In this document: piece after piece, positions 43,503 through 54,173 of the stretch | Numbering within the stretch: the first letter of the stretch is position 1 | Layout: each line of letters starts with the position of its first letter | Assembly: GCA_963669155.1 (NCBI GenBank) | Contig: OZ022593.1 | Location: 1,863,155-1,927,154 of the forward strand | DNA from: Arbacia lixula | Taxonomy: Eukaryota > Echinodermata > Echinoidea > Arbacioida > Arbaciidae | Direction: 5' to 3' | Length of the DNA: 64,000 bases | Translations under genes and position numbers: made by a program | Notes under the pieces: model-generated | The model's database searches: none | What the model saw: the letters and a program-made list of their open reading frames with translations, nothing else | What the model was told of the DNA's origin: nothing

Positions 43503-44407
43503 GTAGGTCAGGGGGGGGGGGGGGGTTCACCAAGCTGTTCTTAAGCTGTTCTTAAACGACTTTTCGCACGACTGGTGGCCCGTTCTCCTAATGAATCAGA
43601 TTCTCAATGATTTTGATTCCCATCAGCTTAAGTTGAAATCTGATCTTTGTAAATCAAATTTCTTGTTGTTAACAAGCATCTGAATACAAAGTTTATGGTT
43701 TGTCAAAATTGATTGATATTGTTGGAAATATACTCCCACTTCATTACACCAGGAACAAATCTCATTTCGCTCAAGAATAGGTCACCAGTCGTGCGTAAAG
43801 TCGTTCGTTGCTTCGTACAGCTTGGTGAAATTTTAGAACCCATCATTTGGATTGTAAACTAGAAAACAACCCTATCTAGGTGTGCCAAAAGTTAACAACT
43901 AATTTTGAATAAAGGTGTCCCATTTGCAATAGTCATGAAAAGTCATGAATCAGCAGTATACCCTAACAATAACACGTATGAAATTTCACAGTCAAAGCTT
44001 CATGAACCTTTTTGAGGAAAAGTTAAAAGCAATCTTCATTTACATTTAAAATGCACTGACTATAGTCTACATTCATCATCGTATTGACCATGTCAACGCG
44101 CGATGCGGGCATTGCTCCCATTGAACACATGCACCGTGGAGCGGACTGATGTGGACCATAGCGCACAGCGGTCTCCGGTCTCTAGGCTATAAGTTTTGGA
44201 CTACCTTCCCCAAACTCTCCAAAATCTAGCAATCACTATAATTTCGCTTAAAGTCAGTGACCCGTTCTGTTATTGGGAGGAAAGTGCTGATACATTATTG
44301 TCTTCAATTCTCTTTGGTTTTTACAAATTGTTTATTTATTCATTGTTATCTTTGATTGTCTACTTTTCAAGTGATTTCTCTTGATCTCTTCTCCATGTTA
44401 CCACTAG

Positions 44408-44548
44408 TGAAACCCTCTGATGGAATCGGAGAGCTCCTGGCTACCTCACTGTGCCTACCTCTCAACCCCAGGACGTGCCCCCTGAGCTGCCGGCTGGGGT
44501 TTGTCACCGACAGCCTGGGCTGCAGGGTCTGCAGATGCAGGGACGAAG
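44408..44548 (+). CDS. Exon 30: antistasin-like module 3
   Basis: Encodes a linker KPSDGIGELLATS, then LCLPLNPRTCPLSCRLGF, TDSLGCRVCRCRDEG. Acceptor CCACTAG (ends 44407), donor GTACGG (44549), phase 1/1. Confidence 0.9.
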
Positions 44549-44589
44549 GTACGGTAGTATCGGTCTACAGCAGGAAGCACACAATATAA

Positions 44590-44755
44590 CCTTTTGCTTA
44601 AGATTTGGGGGCTTTGTGAACCCTGGTCCAGTTAGGATGTCAAAATTTGCCATAGAACTGCAGTAACCAAAGGGGTGTGGCTTAATTGCACCCTATAATG
44701 AAGTTGAAGTTTATCCATTGCTTGTTGTCTTTTGTCTATACAGCAGAAAACCAAA
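44590..44755. repeat. SINE-like repeat (family D), copy 5
   Basis: GTGAACCCTGGTCCAGTTAG, CCATAGAACTGCAGTAACCA and AGGGGTGTGGCTTAATTGCA, the family's most conserved blocks. It begins 42 bp after exon 30. Confidence 0.75.
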
Positions 44756-45409
44756 TCGAACTATGAGCAATATGGATTGAAATCAGTGAACTATACATCG
44801 CATTTAGCTCTGAGAGATCTCTTTGATTATGTATTCATTAATTTTGCTTGTGTATTGTGTTGTGTGCATGTTGGGATCAACTTAAATAATAGTACTGTTG
44901 AATTCTGAGGCAAAGGTGGACTTGTATACGCAAATTGTGTTAAAGGTTGCAGTACATGTTATTTGTTACTTTACCTTTACGTTCGATTACTCTGTCTGAA
45001 GTACATGTATATCTCTATCTCTGATAAACCTATGATCTCAAATTATTATGACTCATATATATTTCACATCAGCTAGATCTTCCTACATGATAGCTAGTTC
45101 GCAAATTCCAGTAAATGTTATTGATGGAACTAACCCCATAAAGCTCTGGGGTCGACTTTAACCTTCAGAGTGATTGGGCTTCTGGAAAGTGGTCATAAAC
45201 ATTGAAAATATGATTTGAGGTGGGTGACTGGTAAATGGATTTATAGTGGAGCCTGAGATCAGATGCACAGTGATTGCAATCAAATGCAATCAGCTCCATA
45301 CATTGACTGCAGTCTGACTGCAATAGATTGCAATCAGCTGTGACGTTGATCTCGGGCCCAACTGTTTATCACATAGCAGTACTGACCATTGGTTCTTGTG
45401 TTTCTTTAG

Positions 45410-45508
45410 ATCAAGCATGCACCCCACTGGAGGCCTGTGGGCTGTACTGTCCATTTGGTTTTGCTACAAGCTTGAGCGGTTGCAATGTGTGCAGATGCCA
45501 GCAAAGAG
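45410..45508 (+). CDS. Exon 31: antistasin-like module 4
   Basis: Encodes QACTPLEACGLYCPFGF, TSLSGCNVCRCQQRG. A minimal 33-codon single-repeat exon. Acceptor CTTTAG (ends 45409), donor GTACAT (45509), phase 1/1. Confidence 0.9.
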
Positions 45509-45557
45509 GTACATGTACATATATACTTCCATGGCACTTTGTCCTTCAGCAAGATAC

Positions 45558-45670
45558 TTAAAGGGATAGGCTACTCTGAATTTAATTGTGTTTCAATTCT
45601 AGCAGTACAATGAAAGCAGCATACATGTAACAGTGAAGGTTTAACAAAAATCCGTCAGAAAATAAGGTGT
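45558..45670. mobile_element. Family B foldback element, left arm only
   Basis: Starts at TTAA (45558-45561), then AGGGATAGGCTACTCTGAAT and GTGAAGGTTTAACAAAAATC, the diverged left-arm signature. The rest is lost. Confidence 0.6.
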
Positions 45671-46200
45671 CACTGTTTTGAATTGTCTTTTTACTGTTAG
45701 AAAAACATCAAGTCAATCTAATGCAATTTAATTGTAATTTCAAACAATGTTGCTGCATTTGTGAATTCATCATTGATTCATAAGTTTGTCAACCCAATTT
45801 TAGTCCATTTTCCAATCTATAAACTATGAATTACTGATTGTGTATTTCATGTTTTACGGTTTGTGAATCTGAACTGTAAATGTATCGCCTATCTTCAATT
45901 TTATTTATGTGCCCATTGTGTACAATGGACTGTAGACGTCATACATTTAGCGTGGTTTTTATTTTCGCGAATTTCACGAGATCTGGTCTATTTGAGAATT
46001 TAACAACATGCAAAATTATGAATACGGCATGCTCGAGCACATGTACTACTAGATCTAGTACTCTACAATCGCAAATTTAATCACTTGTGAAATTGTTGAG
46101 AAGTCCTGATTCGCGAAAAATTAGACTCGGGAAATATATGGCATATACAGTATTATATTAGGAATAAAGTTATCTTCAATTTTGAATCTTGCTCCTTTAG

Positions 46201-46329
46201 ATGGGACTGACCAGGCCTTCCTTCCGCAGCGGACTCCATGCCAGGCTGTGCAGTGTCCGAACGAATGTCCACATGGTTCAGCCACTGACCGCTTCGGTTG
46301 TCCAGCTTGCGCACCCTGCTTAGTCCAGG
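46201..46329 (+). CDS. Exon 32: antistasin-like module 5
   Basis: Encodes a linker DGTDQAFLPQRT, then PCQAVQCPNECPHGSATD, RFGCPACAPCLVQG. It departs from consensus with HGSAT for YGYAT and CAPC for CxC. Acceptor CCTTTAG (ends 46200), donor GTAAGT (46330), phase 1/1. Confidence 0.88.
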
Positions 46330-47530
46330 GTAAGTCATATTCTTGAAGGAGAATGAAACCCTGAAATGAATTTAATTTGAAACAAAAACAGAAAATCCAC
46401 CTTGTAAAGAAGGAAATTGTGAATTTGTGAAAATCATGATGACTATTCTAGCACTGATTTCTGATCACTCACCTACATGGCAACTCCATTGGTCTGAAAT
46501 GATGTGCAGTATAGAATTGGCATTGTCCTTTATATGCATAAACTTAGATCATCACTTGCCTAACTGCTAATTTAGAGAGGAAACTTACATAAATAAATGA
46601 CTCCCTTTTGATATGTCTGATTTGTCTCAAGATTATCTGTTTTTCTGTTATTTTCTGCCTGTATTGTATTGAGCTTGCCAAAAGAATACTCTAATCTCAC
46701 CCTCTCCAGTATTTACGTGATTTTTTTCTTTTTCTTAATTGCTCTCTGACTAACTCAACAGTACAGCTTTTAAAGACTATCATATTTTGTACTGTACATT
46801 TCAACATTTATTAAAAATTGACATTATGTCGTTTTTTAATGGCTGTAGGTGGAAAGCTTATTTCCTGTAGCTCACACTTATTGCAATTTCACTGTAAAAA
46901 ACTTTAAGATGAAGAAGAAATTAATAAAAGTCATCATTGAGACACCTGCTTCTTTGGCTTTTCAAGACGAAGCGTACTTTCGGCATCTTCTACGCGGTGG
47001 TGTACAACTTTTTAATCTAAATAGCAATTAATTGAGGTATTTCTTCAGATTGTACTGATCCGATTTAGCTTTTCACTGCTTGCCTATCAATATCTACTTT
47101 GAATCTCTGTAAAGTTCTCCATGGATTCCTTTTCATTGCTTTCAAAACACTAGAAACTTCACACATTGCATTTGTCTATTATTATTTCATATTTATCTGT
47201 ACAGTTTTTTATCATATGTATTCTACGATCAGATTTAAAACAAGTAAATTTCATCAGAATTGCCACTCCCTTTGAAGGAATCTATCATCTTTATTGTAAA
47301 AGAATATTTTTAAAGGTAGGTGTATATATATATATACATGTATATATATACTCTTTTGAATAAATGCCTAAGCATCATAATTTGCAGTTTAATTTATAAG
47401 ACATTTGCAACCTAGCTATTATATGCTTTTCTATTTTGTTCATTTTATGTTACCTACTATGTTTATTGTAAAACTCTGTGCAATTGTTTTCTATCAGTAA
47501 ATATATACCTTTGAATGAACTATCCTGTAG
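46330..47530 (+). other. Intron 32, nothing recognised
   Basis: AT-rich 1.2 kb. Short TA-repeat stretches near 47325-47350; no coding signal or named repeat seen. Confidence 0.5.
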
Positions 47531-47632
47531 GTGAGCCAGCTGACGTAATGAACCAGTGTCCATTCCTGAGATGCCCGTATGGCTTTGCTACCGATGAGGA
47601 GGGGAAGAAAACTTGTAAATGCCGTCTTCCAG
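47531..47632 (+). CDS. Exon 33: antistasin-like module 6
   Basis: Encodes GEPADVMNQCPFLRCPYGF, TDEEGKKTCKCRLPG. The first Cys of the GCxxCxC ending is Lys (EGKKTCKC), and the first Cys of the module is missing, so at most four cysteines remain. Acceptor CTGTAG (ends 47530), donor GTGAGC (47633), phase 1/1. Confidence 0.82.
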
Positions 47633-48059
47633 GTGAGCTTCTTGTGATTAACCCATATACTACGGGCACCGGGTCTACCTGCTTCCCAGAAATGTACTAA
47701 TGTCAGCTTGTTTTGAATACTTTGTCATTATTATATTTAAATGTGGTTGATGTGTGCAATCGGTATCTACCGTTCAAGATCATATAAATATTGATACCAC
47801 AATACAGATTGAATGCACTGGCGGCACCTTTAAGATACAATGCAAAATTTCTAGTGGGCACAAATGCTCATGTGCAATCAGTTATCGATATCTACCCTTT
47901 GTTTATCAGTGGAGACACACCTTGTATGCATACATTTACAAAACACAAAAATACAAAATGAAAGAAGTGGCCAGGAGTAGGCAGGAAGGCAGTGCCTTAT
48001 TTAGATCCCACATCTCACAAGGAAATAATTTGGTTTGAAAGATTCAAAATATGCACATA

Positions 48060-48155
48060 CTCACACACGCACACACGCACCAAAGCGATAAAAGTAATCG
48101 CAGGATCTCTTTGCACACACGCACACAGACACAGACACAGACACACACACATACA
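48060..48155. repeat. CA-rich microsatellite
   Basis: CACACACGCACACACGCACC and ACACAGACACAGACACAGAC around a short unique stretch. Confidence 0.9.
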
Positions 48156-48355
48156 CACATTGTTATAATTCTCTTCCCTTGTCTTCCCTCTTCCATGTGC
48201 TCCATCTCTTTTTTCTCCTGTTCTTCTTTTCTTCCTAACATTTCTTCTCTTGCCCATTTATGAGACTATTTCTTTGGCTCCATCTATTACCCCATTATCT
48301 CCTTTCTATTCATCTTGTTTTTCTCCTCTTCATTCTTGTGTTTCTCCTTTATCAG

Positions 48356-48454
48356 CTGCCTGCCCCGCACTGTCCAGCTGTCTGCTGACCTGTGACTTTG
48401 GGAGATTGTCTGACCAGCATGGCTGCGACACCTGTGCCTGCAGATTGTTACCCA
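48356..48454 (+). CDS. Exon 34: antistasin-like module 7
   Basis: Encodes AACPALSSCLLTCDFGRL, SDQHGCDTCACRLLP. A 33-codon exon. Acceptor TTATCAG (ends 48355) after a long CT-rich tract, donor GTAAGT (48455), phase 1/1. Too short to stand out as an open frame alone. Confidence 0.88.
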
Positions 48455-48479
48455 GTAAGTTCATCTTTATTCTGTTGGA

Positions 48480-48700
48480 CAGACGGACAGACAGACAACT
48501 CAGCAACATAATGCCACCACAAAGTGGCTGAACAGCACGTGTCTGGGTTGTTCATTCATCCATCAGAATAACTCTAGAAATAGTTAACCAAACTTCAATA
48601 AACTTAGTACAATGACAATTTATTATGATAGGACAATTAGATTGGGGGTTATATACTGTAGGTTTAAGGTCAAATCCTAGAATTTTGTTATTTGTGTGAT
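48480..48700. repeat. Dispersed repeat (family I) fragment
   Basis: GACAGACGGACAGACAGACA, AACTTAGTACAATGACAAT and GGTTTAAGGTCAAATCCTA correspond to parts of 60660-61215. Non-coding. Confidence 0.6.
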
Positions 48701-48849
48701 ACTTGAGGTATACTTAACCACACTTGGTATCATGATAATAGATGACTGGTCTCTCCAACTAAGTTATCTGTCATAGCCAAATATCAAGTTTTATTGGCAT
48801 TGGCATAACTGTAATAATACATCTTATAAAGATCTTCTCTGAGAATTTA

Positions 48850-49790
48850 ATTTGTTTGGCAATTGATTAATAGTAATAATGATAATAATAAACCATTTTT
48901 ATATAGAGCATAGCACACATACATAAGAATGTCTCTATGCACTTTAAGGAAGAAAGAAAAAGAGAAATTTGACATTTGGAATAAGTGTGTTTTATGGGCA
49001 GACTTAAACATTTCTATGGTGTTAATATTTCTAAGAGTGTCAGGGAGGCTATTCCATAAAACTGGAGCAGCATTGGCAAATGAATGTTCACCATATGTTC
49101 GTGTAAGTATAGGAGGAAGAATAAACAAGTTCTTTTTACATGATCGAAGATTTTGTGTTGGTTTGTATACGGTGAGTAAAGTCATTTAGATAAGCAGGAG
49201 CTGATCCATGAAAACATTCATAGGCTATTAACAATGTCTTGAGCTTAAAGGGGAAGTTCACCCTGAAATTATTTTGGATTCGATAAAAAGAGGCAAATGA
49301 AAGAAACATATGAGTGAAGGTTTGACAAAAATCGGTCAAAGGAAAAGAAAATTATTTGATTTTAAAGTTTTGATTTTGTGACGTCACATGCGAGGTGCTC
49401 TCCCATATGTTGTGTACAATTTTTTTCGAAAATGTGCATTTTCTCACAAAGATATGCATCCTTTTACTCGTGCATTTTATACATTATCAGAAATACGTTT
49501 TTACACACATACCTGTACGAAAAAAATCATTCCGTTGTCAAAAGCAGGGAAAAAAGCAATTTATCGACTTATTTTGTACACAACATATGGGAGAGCACCT
49601 CGCACATGACGTCACAAAATCAAAACTTTAAAATCAAATAACTTTCTTTTCCTTTGACCGATTTTCGTCAAACCTTCACTCATATGTTTCTTTCATTTGT
49701 CTCTTTTTATTGAAACCAAAATAATTTCAGTGTGAACTTCCCCTTTAACATGAGACTGGACTGGTAAGCAATGTAAATTACGTACCCCGG
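48850..49790 (-). pseudogene. CR1/L2-like LINE 3' end, split by a foldback element
   Basis: Minus strand encodes FKTLLIAYECFHGSAPAYL and GEHSFANAAPVLWNSLP, then a 3' tail with ATTATT repeats, as in the copy at 42110-42913. The match resumes after 49748 (CATGAGACTGGACTGGTAAG), so a 500-bp foldback element (49249-49744) was inserted into it. Confidence 0.85.
49249..49744. mobile_element. TTAA-flanked foldback element (family B), full copy
   Basis: Arms of about 175 bp, beginning AGGGGAAGTTCACCCTGAAA and ending TTTCAGTGTGAACTTCCCCT, nearly perfectly inverted. TTAA is present on both sides (49245-49248, 49745-49748). The host LINE, compared with its other copy, has one TTAA at this site, proving target-site duplication. 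The arms contain TGACGTCAC. The centre is non-coding, so mobility would need a transposase in trans. Confidence 0.88.
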
Positions 49791-49815
49791 TAAAGACAGG
49801 TGTATGTATATTCCA

Positions 49816-50732
49816 TTTATTGCAACCACTTTACATCTATTTGTACAAATGTCAGTGGTTGGATTAAAATACAACAATAATCATACCTAGAATGTCACAA
49901 TCATTAACCTATATTAAACACAATAATGAAAATACAAAACTTGTTTATGCTAAATTACATTATATTGCACTGAAATATTGCAACCAAAATACTAATTTTG
50001 AGTGTGTTTATGGATTTCTAATAAGGTACTGAGAAGAATATTTTAAAAGCTGAAATAAGGAACAAAATTGAATCCGCAATATAACATTATTTACTGTATA
50101 CTGCAATAATGAATGGATATAAAAGGAGCTAATCAACATAATGAAAGATAAGAGCATTTATCATTTACTGGTATACAAGGATATGTTCGTGGCACATAAG
50201 TACTAAACAGGGTTTTAACTGAGTCAAGGTAGATACAACTTATTGTCATGTATATGTATAAAAAAACAAATGTTTTATTGCAACCACTTTACATCTATTT
50301 GTACAAATGTCAGTGGTTGGATTAAAAATACAACAATAATCATACCTAGAATGTCACAATCATTAACCTATATTAAACACAATGATGAAAATACAAAACT
50401 TGTTTATGCTAAATTACATTATATTGCACTGAAATATTGCAACCAAAATACTAATTTTGAGTGTGTTTATGGATTTCTAATAAGGTACTGAGAAGAATAT
50501 TTTAAAAGCTGAAATAAGGAACAAAATTGAATCCGCAATATAACATTATTTACTGTATACTGCAGTAATGAATGGATATAAAAGGAGCTAATCAACATAA
50601 TGAAAGATAAGAGCATTTATCATTTACTGGTATACAAGGATATGTTCGTGGCACATAAGTACTAAACAGGGTTTTAACTGAGTCAAGGTAGATACAACTT
50701 ATTGTCATGTATATGTATAAAAAAACAAATGT
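49816..50732. repeat. Recent ~459-bp tandem duplication
   Basis: TTTATTGCAACCACTTTACA begins both units (about 49816 and 50274) and ATGTATAAAAAAACAAATGT ends both. I saw only a few differences, for example CAATAATG against CAATGATG. Intronic. Confidence 0.92.
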
Positions 50733-50769
50733 GGTTATGTATTTTGAATAATGTGCATATACAGATACA

Positions 50770-50926
50770 ATGAAGCCTGCATTCGCAACCAGCTGTATAG
50801 AAAGATCACATTTGTTTCCCTTGAACAATATTTCTCATTTTAACTTGTACTTCATCAACTTGTATATAAAGACCACCTATTCATAAAGACTACATTTCTA
50901 GTCTCACTTAAGCAGTCTTCATATAC
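50770..50926. repeat. Family E repeat, copy 5
   Basis: TATAAAGACCACCTATTCAT and AAAGACTACATTTCTAGTCT in family order, directly followed by a family A element. Confidence 0.5.
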
Positions 50927-50927
50927 A

Positions 50928-51086
50928 GGGTCTGGTTGCATAACACCTACCATTGATGGTGACTTCGCTTCTAATGGCAACTTCTATAGAAACCTTGAAT
51001 TTGATTGGCTGTTGAGTGGTGTTATCATAGTAGTAACCATTGATGGCAGAGTTACCATTAATGGTGAGTTTTATGCAACGGGGCCC
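50928..51086. mobile_element. Family A element, copy 9
   Basis: GGGTCTGGTTGCATAACACC left, GTTTTATGCAACGGGGCCC right. It ends 35 bp before exon 35, so it lies next to the splice acceptor. Confidence 0.85.
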
Positions 51087-51121
51087 AGGTTGCACTATAC
51101 TTTGATTTCATTATTTTTCAG

Positions 51122-51241
51122 TCGCCAGTCCAGACTGCCCAGTCCTGAGTAAAGAGACGTGCCCAGAGATAGACATGTGTGCGTATGGTTTGTCCATATC
51201 ACTAGTAGATGGCTGTGAGAAATGCCTGTGCAGGACACCAG
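51122..51241 (+). CDS. Exon 35: antistasin-like module 8
   Basis: Encodes SPDCPVLSKETCPEIDMC, YGLSISLVDGCEKCLCRTP. Acceptor TTTTTCAG (ends 51121), donor GTGAGA (51242), with a G-run about 20 bp downstream. Phase 1/1. The segment between the second and third cysteines is slightly longer than in other modules. Confidence 0.88.
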
Positions 51242-51661
51242 GTGAGAAAAATGGAGAAGGGGGGGGGGGGGTTAAATTATGAGAATATCATATTGCTGTT
51301 TAAAGATTTCTTTCAAAGACAGATATAGTACCATATGTCTAGTAAAATTCTTTTTAATCTAGATTTCTCCAAGGAATGTCTAACGTTATCTGAAACGGTA
51401 GCTAAACAAGTGAACTACTGGTTATCAAACATCAACAGCATTCAGATATCATGGAAGAAGTACTTAAAATAGAGTTCAAACAATCTGATGTTGAATGGAT
51501 GAATGCTGAGAGGAAATCTTCATTTTAGATACCGATTGCCGAAACAGTGCTGAGAGAAACTACGCTAAAGAAGAACTATTTGTAGGCAAAACATATCTTA
51601 CCTAAGGATATCAGCAGTAGTATAATAATTGATATTCTGTCTTTTGTGTACCCTCCCTCAG

Positions 51662-51766
51662 CCACTGACTGTCCAGGAATAGCCAGGGAGTCTTGCACAT
51701 TAAGATGCCAGAGGGGGTTTGCCACCGATGAGAAGGGCTGTGAGATTTGCCTCTGCACAAAATCAG
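51662..51766 (+). CDS. Exon 36: antistasin-like module 9
   Basis: Encodes TDCPGIARESCTLRCQRGF, TDEKGCEICLCTKSG. Acceptor CCCTCAG (ends 51661), donor GTAGTA (51767), phase 1/1. Close to consensus. Confidence 0.9.
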
Positions 51767-52022
51767 GTAGTAAATGCTGTAGGGAAAAGCTGTCACTCTA
51801 TTTATCACTATAATGGACTATGATATACACGTAACACTCTCAATTCTAAGGGAGCAAAGAATGTGTAATAACTGCTTTTCAATGCTTGGTACCGTTCGTT
51901 CATTTGTGTGAAGCAAACGAAAAAGCTACAAAACTAGCTAATAGGCTATGCTAAACTACAGCAGCTAGACAGGGAGTCCCTCTGGAGCCAGCTGACAGTG
52001 TCATCATTCAGCTCCATGAGTC

Positions 52023-52374
52023 CAGGAATGCCATGGAGGGGCTTGTAGACAGGACAGGCTTCAACTATGTGATCTAAGGTCTAGGTCCTTCCACAGACAC
52101 AATTGGGTTTCAGGAATGTCGTGGGGGGACTTGTAGACAGGACAGGCTTTAACTATGTGATCTAAGGTCTGGGTCCTTCCACAGACACAGTTGGGTTTCA
52201 GGAATGTCGTGGGGGGACTTGTAGACAGGACAGACTTCAACTATGTGATCTAAGGTCTGGGTCCTTCCACAGACACAGTTGGGTTTCAGGAATGTCGTGG
52301 GGGGACTTGTAGACAGGACAGGCTTTAACTATGTGATCTAGGGTCTGAGTCCTTCCACAGGCACAGTTGGGTGA
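52023..52374 (-). repeat. Four 88-bp tandem units derived from a LINE tail
   Basis: CAGGAATG(T/C)C starts at 52023, 52111, 52199 and 52287, an exact 88-bp period. The minus strand through the last unit and beyond reads NCACGRTQTLDHIVKACPVY, the Cys/His tail common at the C-terminus of some non-LTR reverse transcriptases. So a small LINE piece has been tandemly amplified. Confidence 0.88.
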
Positions 52375-52472
52375 GGGATCTGCACCACTTTTATGCATGA
52401 AAAATATGCTTGGTACCAAGAAGGTCAAACTGATCGGTGAGAAAAAAAGGCATGCTTTTCCACTCTGGAGTT

Positions 52473-52594
52473 TAGCCTAAAAAGCATCACGTTTCATGCT
52501 GAACTGGACAAGATATACCTCGGTTTAAAAACTGCGGGTCCTTCCCTTTCTTCCTTTTCCCTTTCCCTATGCCAATTCCTTTGAGCTGGAGTGT
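52473..52594. mobile_element. Purine-rich foldback element (family C), right half
   Basis: AGCCTAAAAAGCATCACGTT, GCTGAACTGGACAAGATATA and CAATTCCTTTGAGCTGGAGT match the central and right parts of copies 1 and 2. Confidence 0.8.
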
Positions 52595-52757
52595 ATGTAT
52601 CTCTCTAATATATTGTGTTATTGATTGCAAAGCAATAGTGAACAAAAAACTAACCTGCTTATCTTTAGATGTACAGGTATAAACATCCACAAAATCTGCT
52701 TTTTTTAGATTTGATTTATATCACAAAAAGTAATCACAGTCTTTTTCTCCTGTCTAG

Positions 52758-52865
52758 ATGAGGAGTGCACGAGGCTGATCTCTAGCCACACTTGCCCCAA
52801 GACTTGCCCCTTTGGTTTGGCTACCGACTCACGTGGTTGCCAAGTATGCGCTTGTAAAATTCCTA
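52758..52865 (+). CDS. Exon 37: antistasin-like module 10
   Basis: Encodes DEECTRLISSHTCPKTCPF, GLATDSRGCQVCACKIP. Acceptor TGTCTAG (ends 52757), donor GTAAGT (52866), phase 1/1. Confidence 0.9.
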
Positions 52866-52979
52866 GTAAGTTGATATTGTCATGCTTAGATATAATGCTC
52901 ATGGGTAATATGTATATATATCAATGGCATTATGATGATAAGATCGGTGGAAAACAAGAATGCAAAGAGGGATTGCGAG

Positions 52980-53350
52980 AGCTCATAGAAGAGAAGAATG
53001 TGAAGGAGAAGAAGAAGAAGAAGAAGAAGGAGGAAAATAAGATCAGGGAGCAGAAAGTGAGGTCGCAGAATATGATGCAGGTTGAAATGTAGAAGGAAGA
53101 CAAACGGAAGGAAGCAGATATTGAAGAAGAGTAAGGAGGAGAAGAAGAGAAAGAAAGGAGATGATAAAGAAGAAGAGGAAGGACATGAAGAAGAAGAGAA
53201 AGGAGGAGAAGGAGAAGGAAAGGAAGAGGAAGGAGGAGAAGAAGATCAGGGAGCGTTGAGTGGAGGAGAGGGATAGGAAGAAGAAAAAGAAAGAGATGAA
53301 GGGTGATGAGAGACAAACGCAAAAGAGAGAGGGGTGGGAATAGGATGAAA
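52980..53350. repeat. AG-rich low-complexity tract
   Basis: GAAGAAGAAG, GGAGAAGAAG and similar purine runs. Minus-strand Phe/Leu/Ser frames here are composition artefacts. Confidence 0.9.
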
Positions 53351-53628
53351 AGAAAGAGAAATTGAGAAGAATTTTAAAAAGAGGCAGGATAACATTGAAT
53401 TGTACAATTTTAGCATGATATTCCATCACAAATCAGTTTGTTTATTTCAATTTGTTGTTATTGTGGAACATTATTAAGTTTATATTAAGCCAAATCATCC
53501 CAGCAATATTTCTATTTCTTGACAACTTTTACTCACCTGAAATAAAATGCTTCAGCAAAAAAAAAAAAAATTGGTTAAGAATGTAAAAATCTGAATTTCA
53601 TACATGTTTTTTTTACACACTATATTAG

Positions 53629-53775
53629 TCTTGCAGCCATTCAAGGACCCATTCAGGATTGAGTCTTTGACGGTCACGCCTTGTCCACCAGTCACGACAG
53701 AAAATTGCGCCCTCGTGTGTTCCGAAGGATATGCCACCGACATGGGATGTGAGATCTGCGCTTGCCAACAAGCCG
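53629..53775 (+). CDS. Exon 38: antistasin-like module 11
   Basis: Encodes a linker LQPFKDPFRIESLTV, then PCPPVTTENCALVCSEGY, ATDMGCEICACQQAG. Acceptor ATATTAG (ends 53628); later AG sites in the exon would shift to an immediate stop. Donor GTAAAT (53776), phase 1/1. One residue is deleted before the GC pair (TDMGC). Confidence 0.87.
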
Positions 53776-54173
53776 GTAAATATCGTGGGATTTAAAAGAG
53801 AATAAAATCCTGAAAACAAATGGAATTTGATAAGAAGAGACAATTTTGAAAACCAGATTGGTAAAAGTTTAAAAAAAAATAATGTGTGAAGGAAGTTGGG
53901 AATGTTTGGAAATCTGTCATAATTCCATTAGATTAGTATTGGAGAAATATTGGTCTTTAGGTAACATCTTGAATTCAATTGAATTGTTTTATTTTTCTGC
54001 TTGATATATACATAATGCAGGGTACAAAAATACAGATAAAGAATAGTACATTGTGACAGTAATGACAATAAAAATGAAGGAGAATTTAATTAAACAATCA
54101 AGTTTCCGGTCATATATAGAAAAACAATAGACAATATAAGAAATACAATTATTTTTAATATAAACGACAACAT

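Noticed and set aside
46330-46480. Similarity between the sequences following exon 32 and exon 38 (near 53790)
   Set aside because: Both have an AATGAAACCCTGAAA-like stretch, but it is too diverged to call a family by eye.
52023-52374. Regular 88-bp repeats resembling a CRISPR array
   Set aside because: Units are contiguous, without unique spacers, in animal DNA, and contain LINE-derived sequence.
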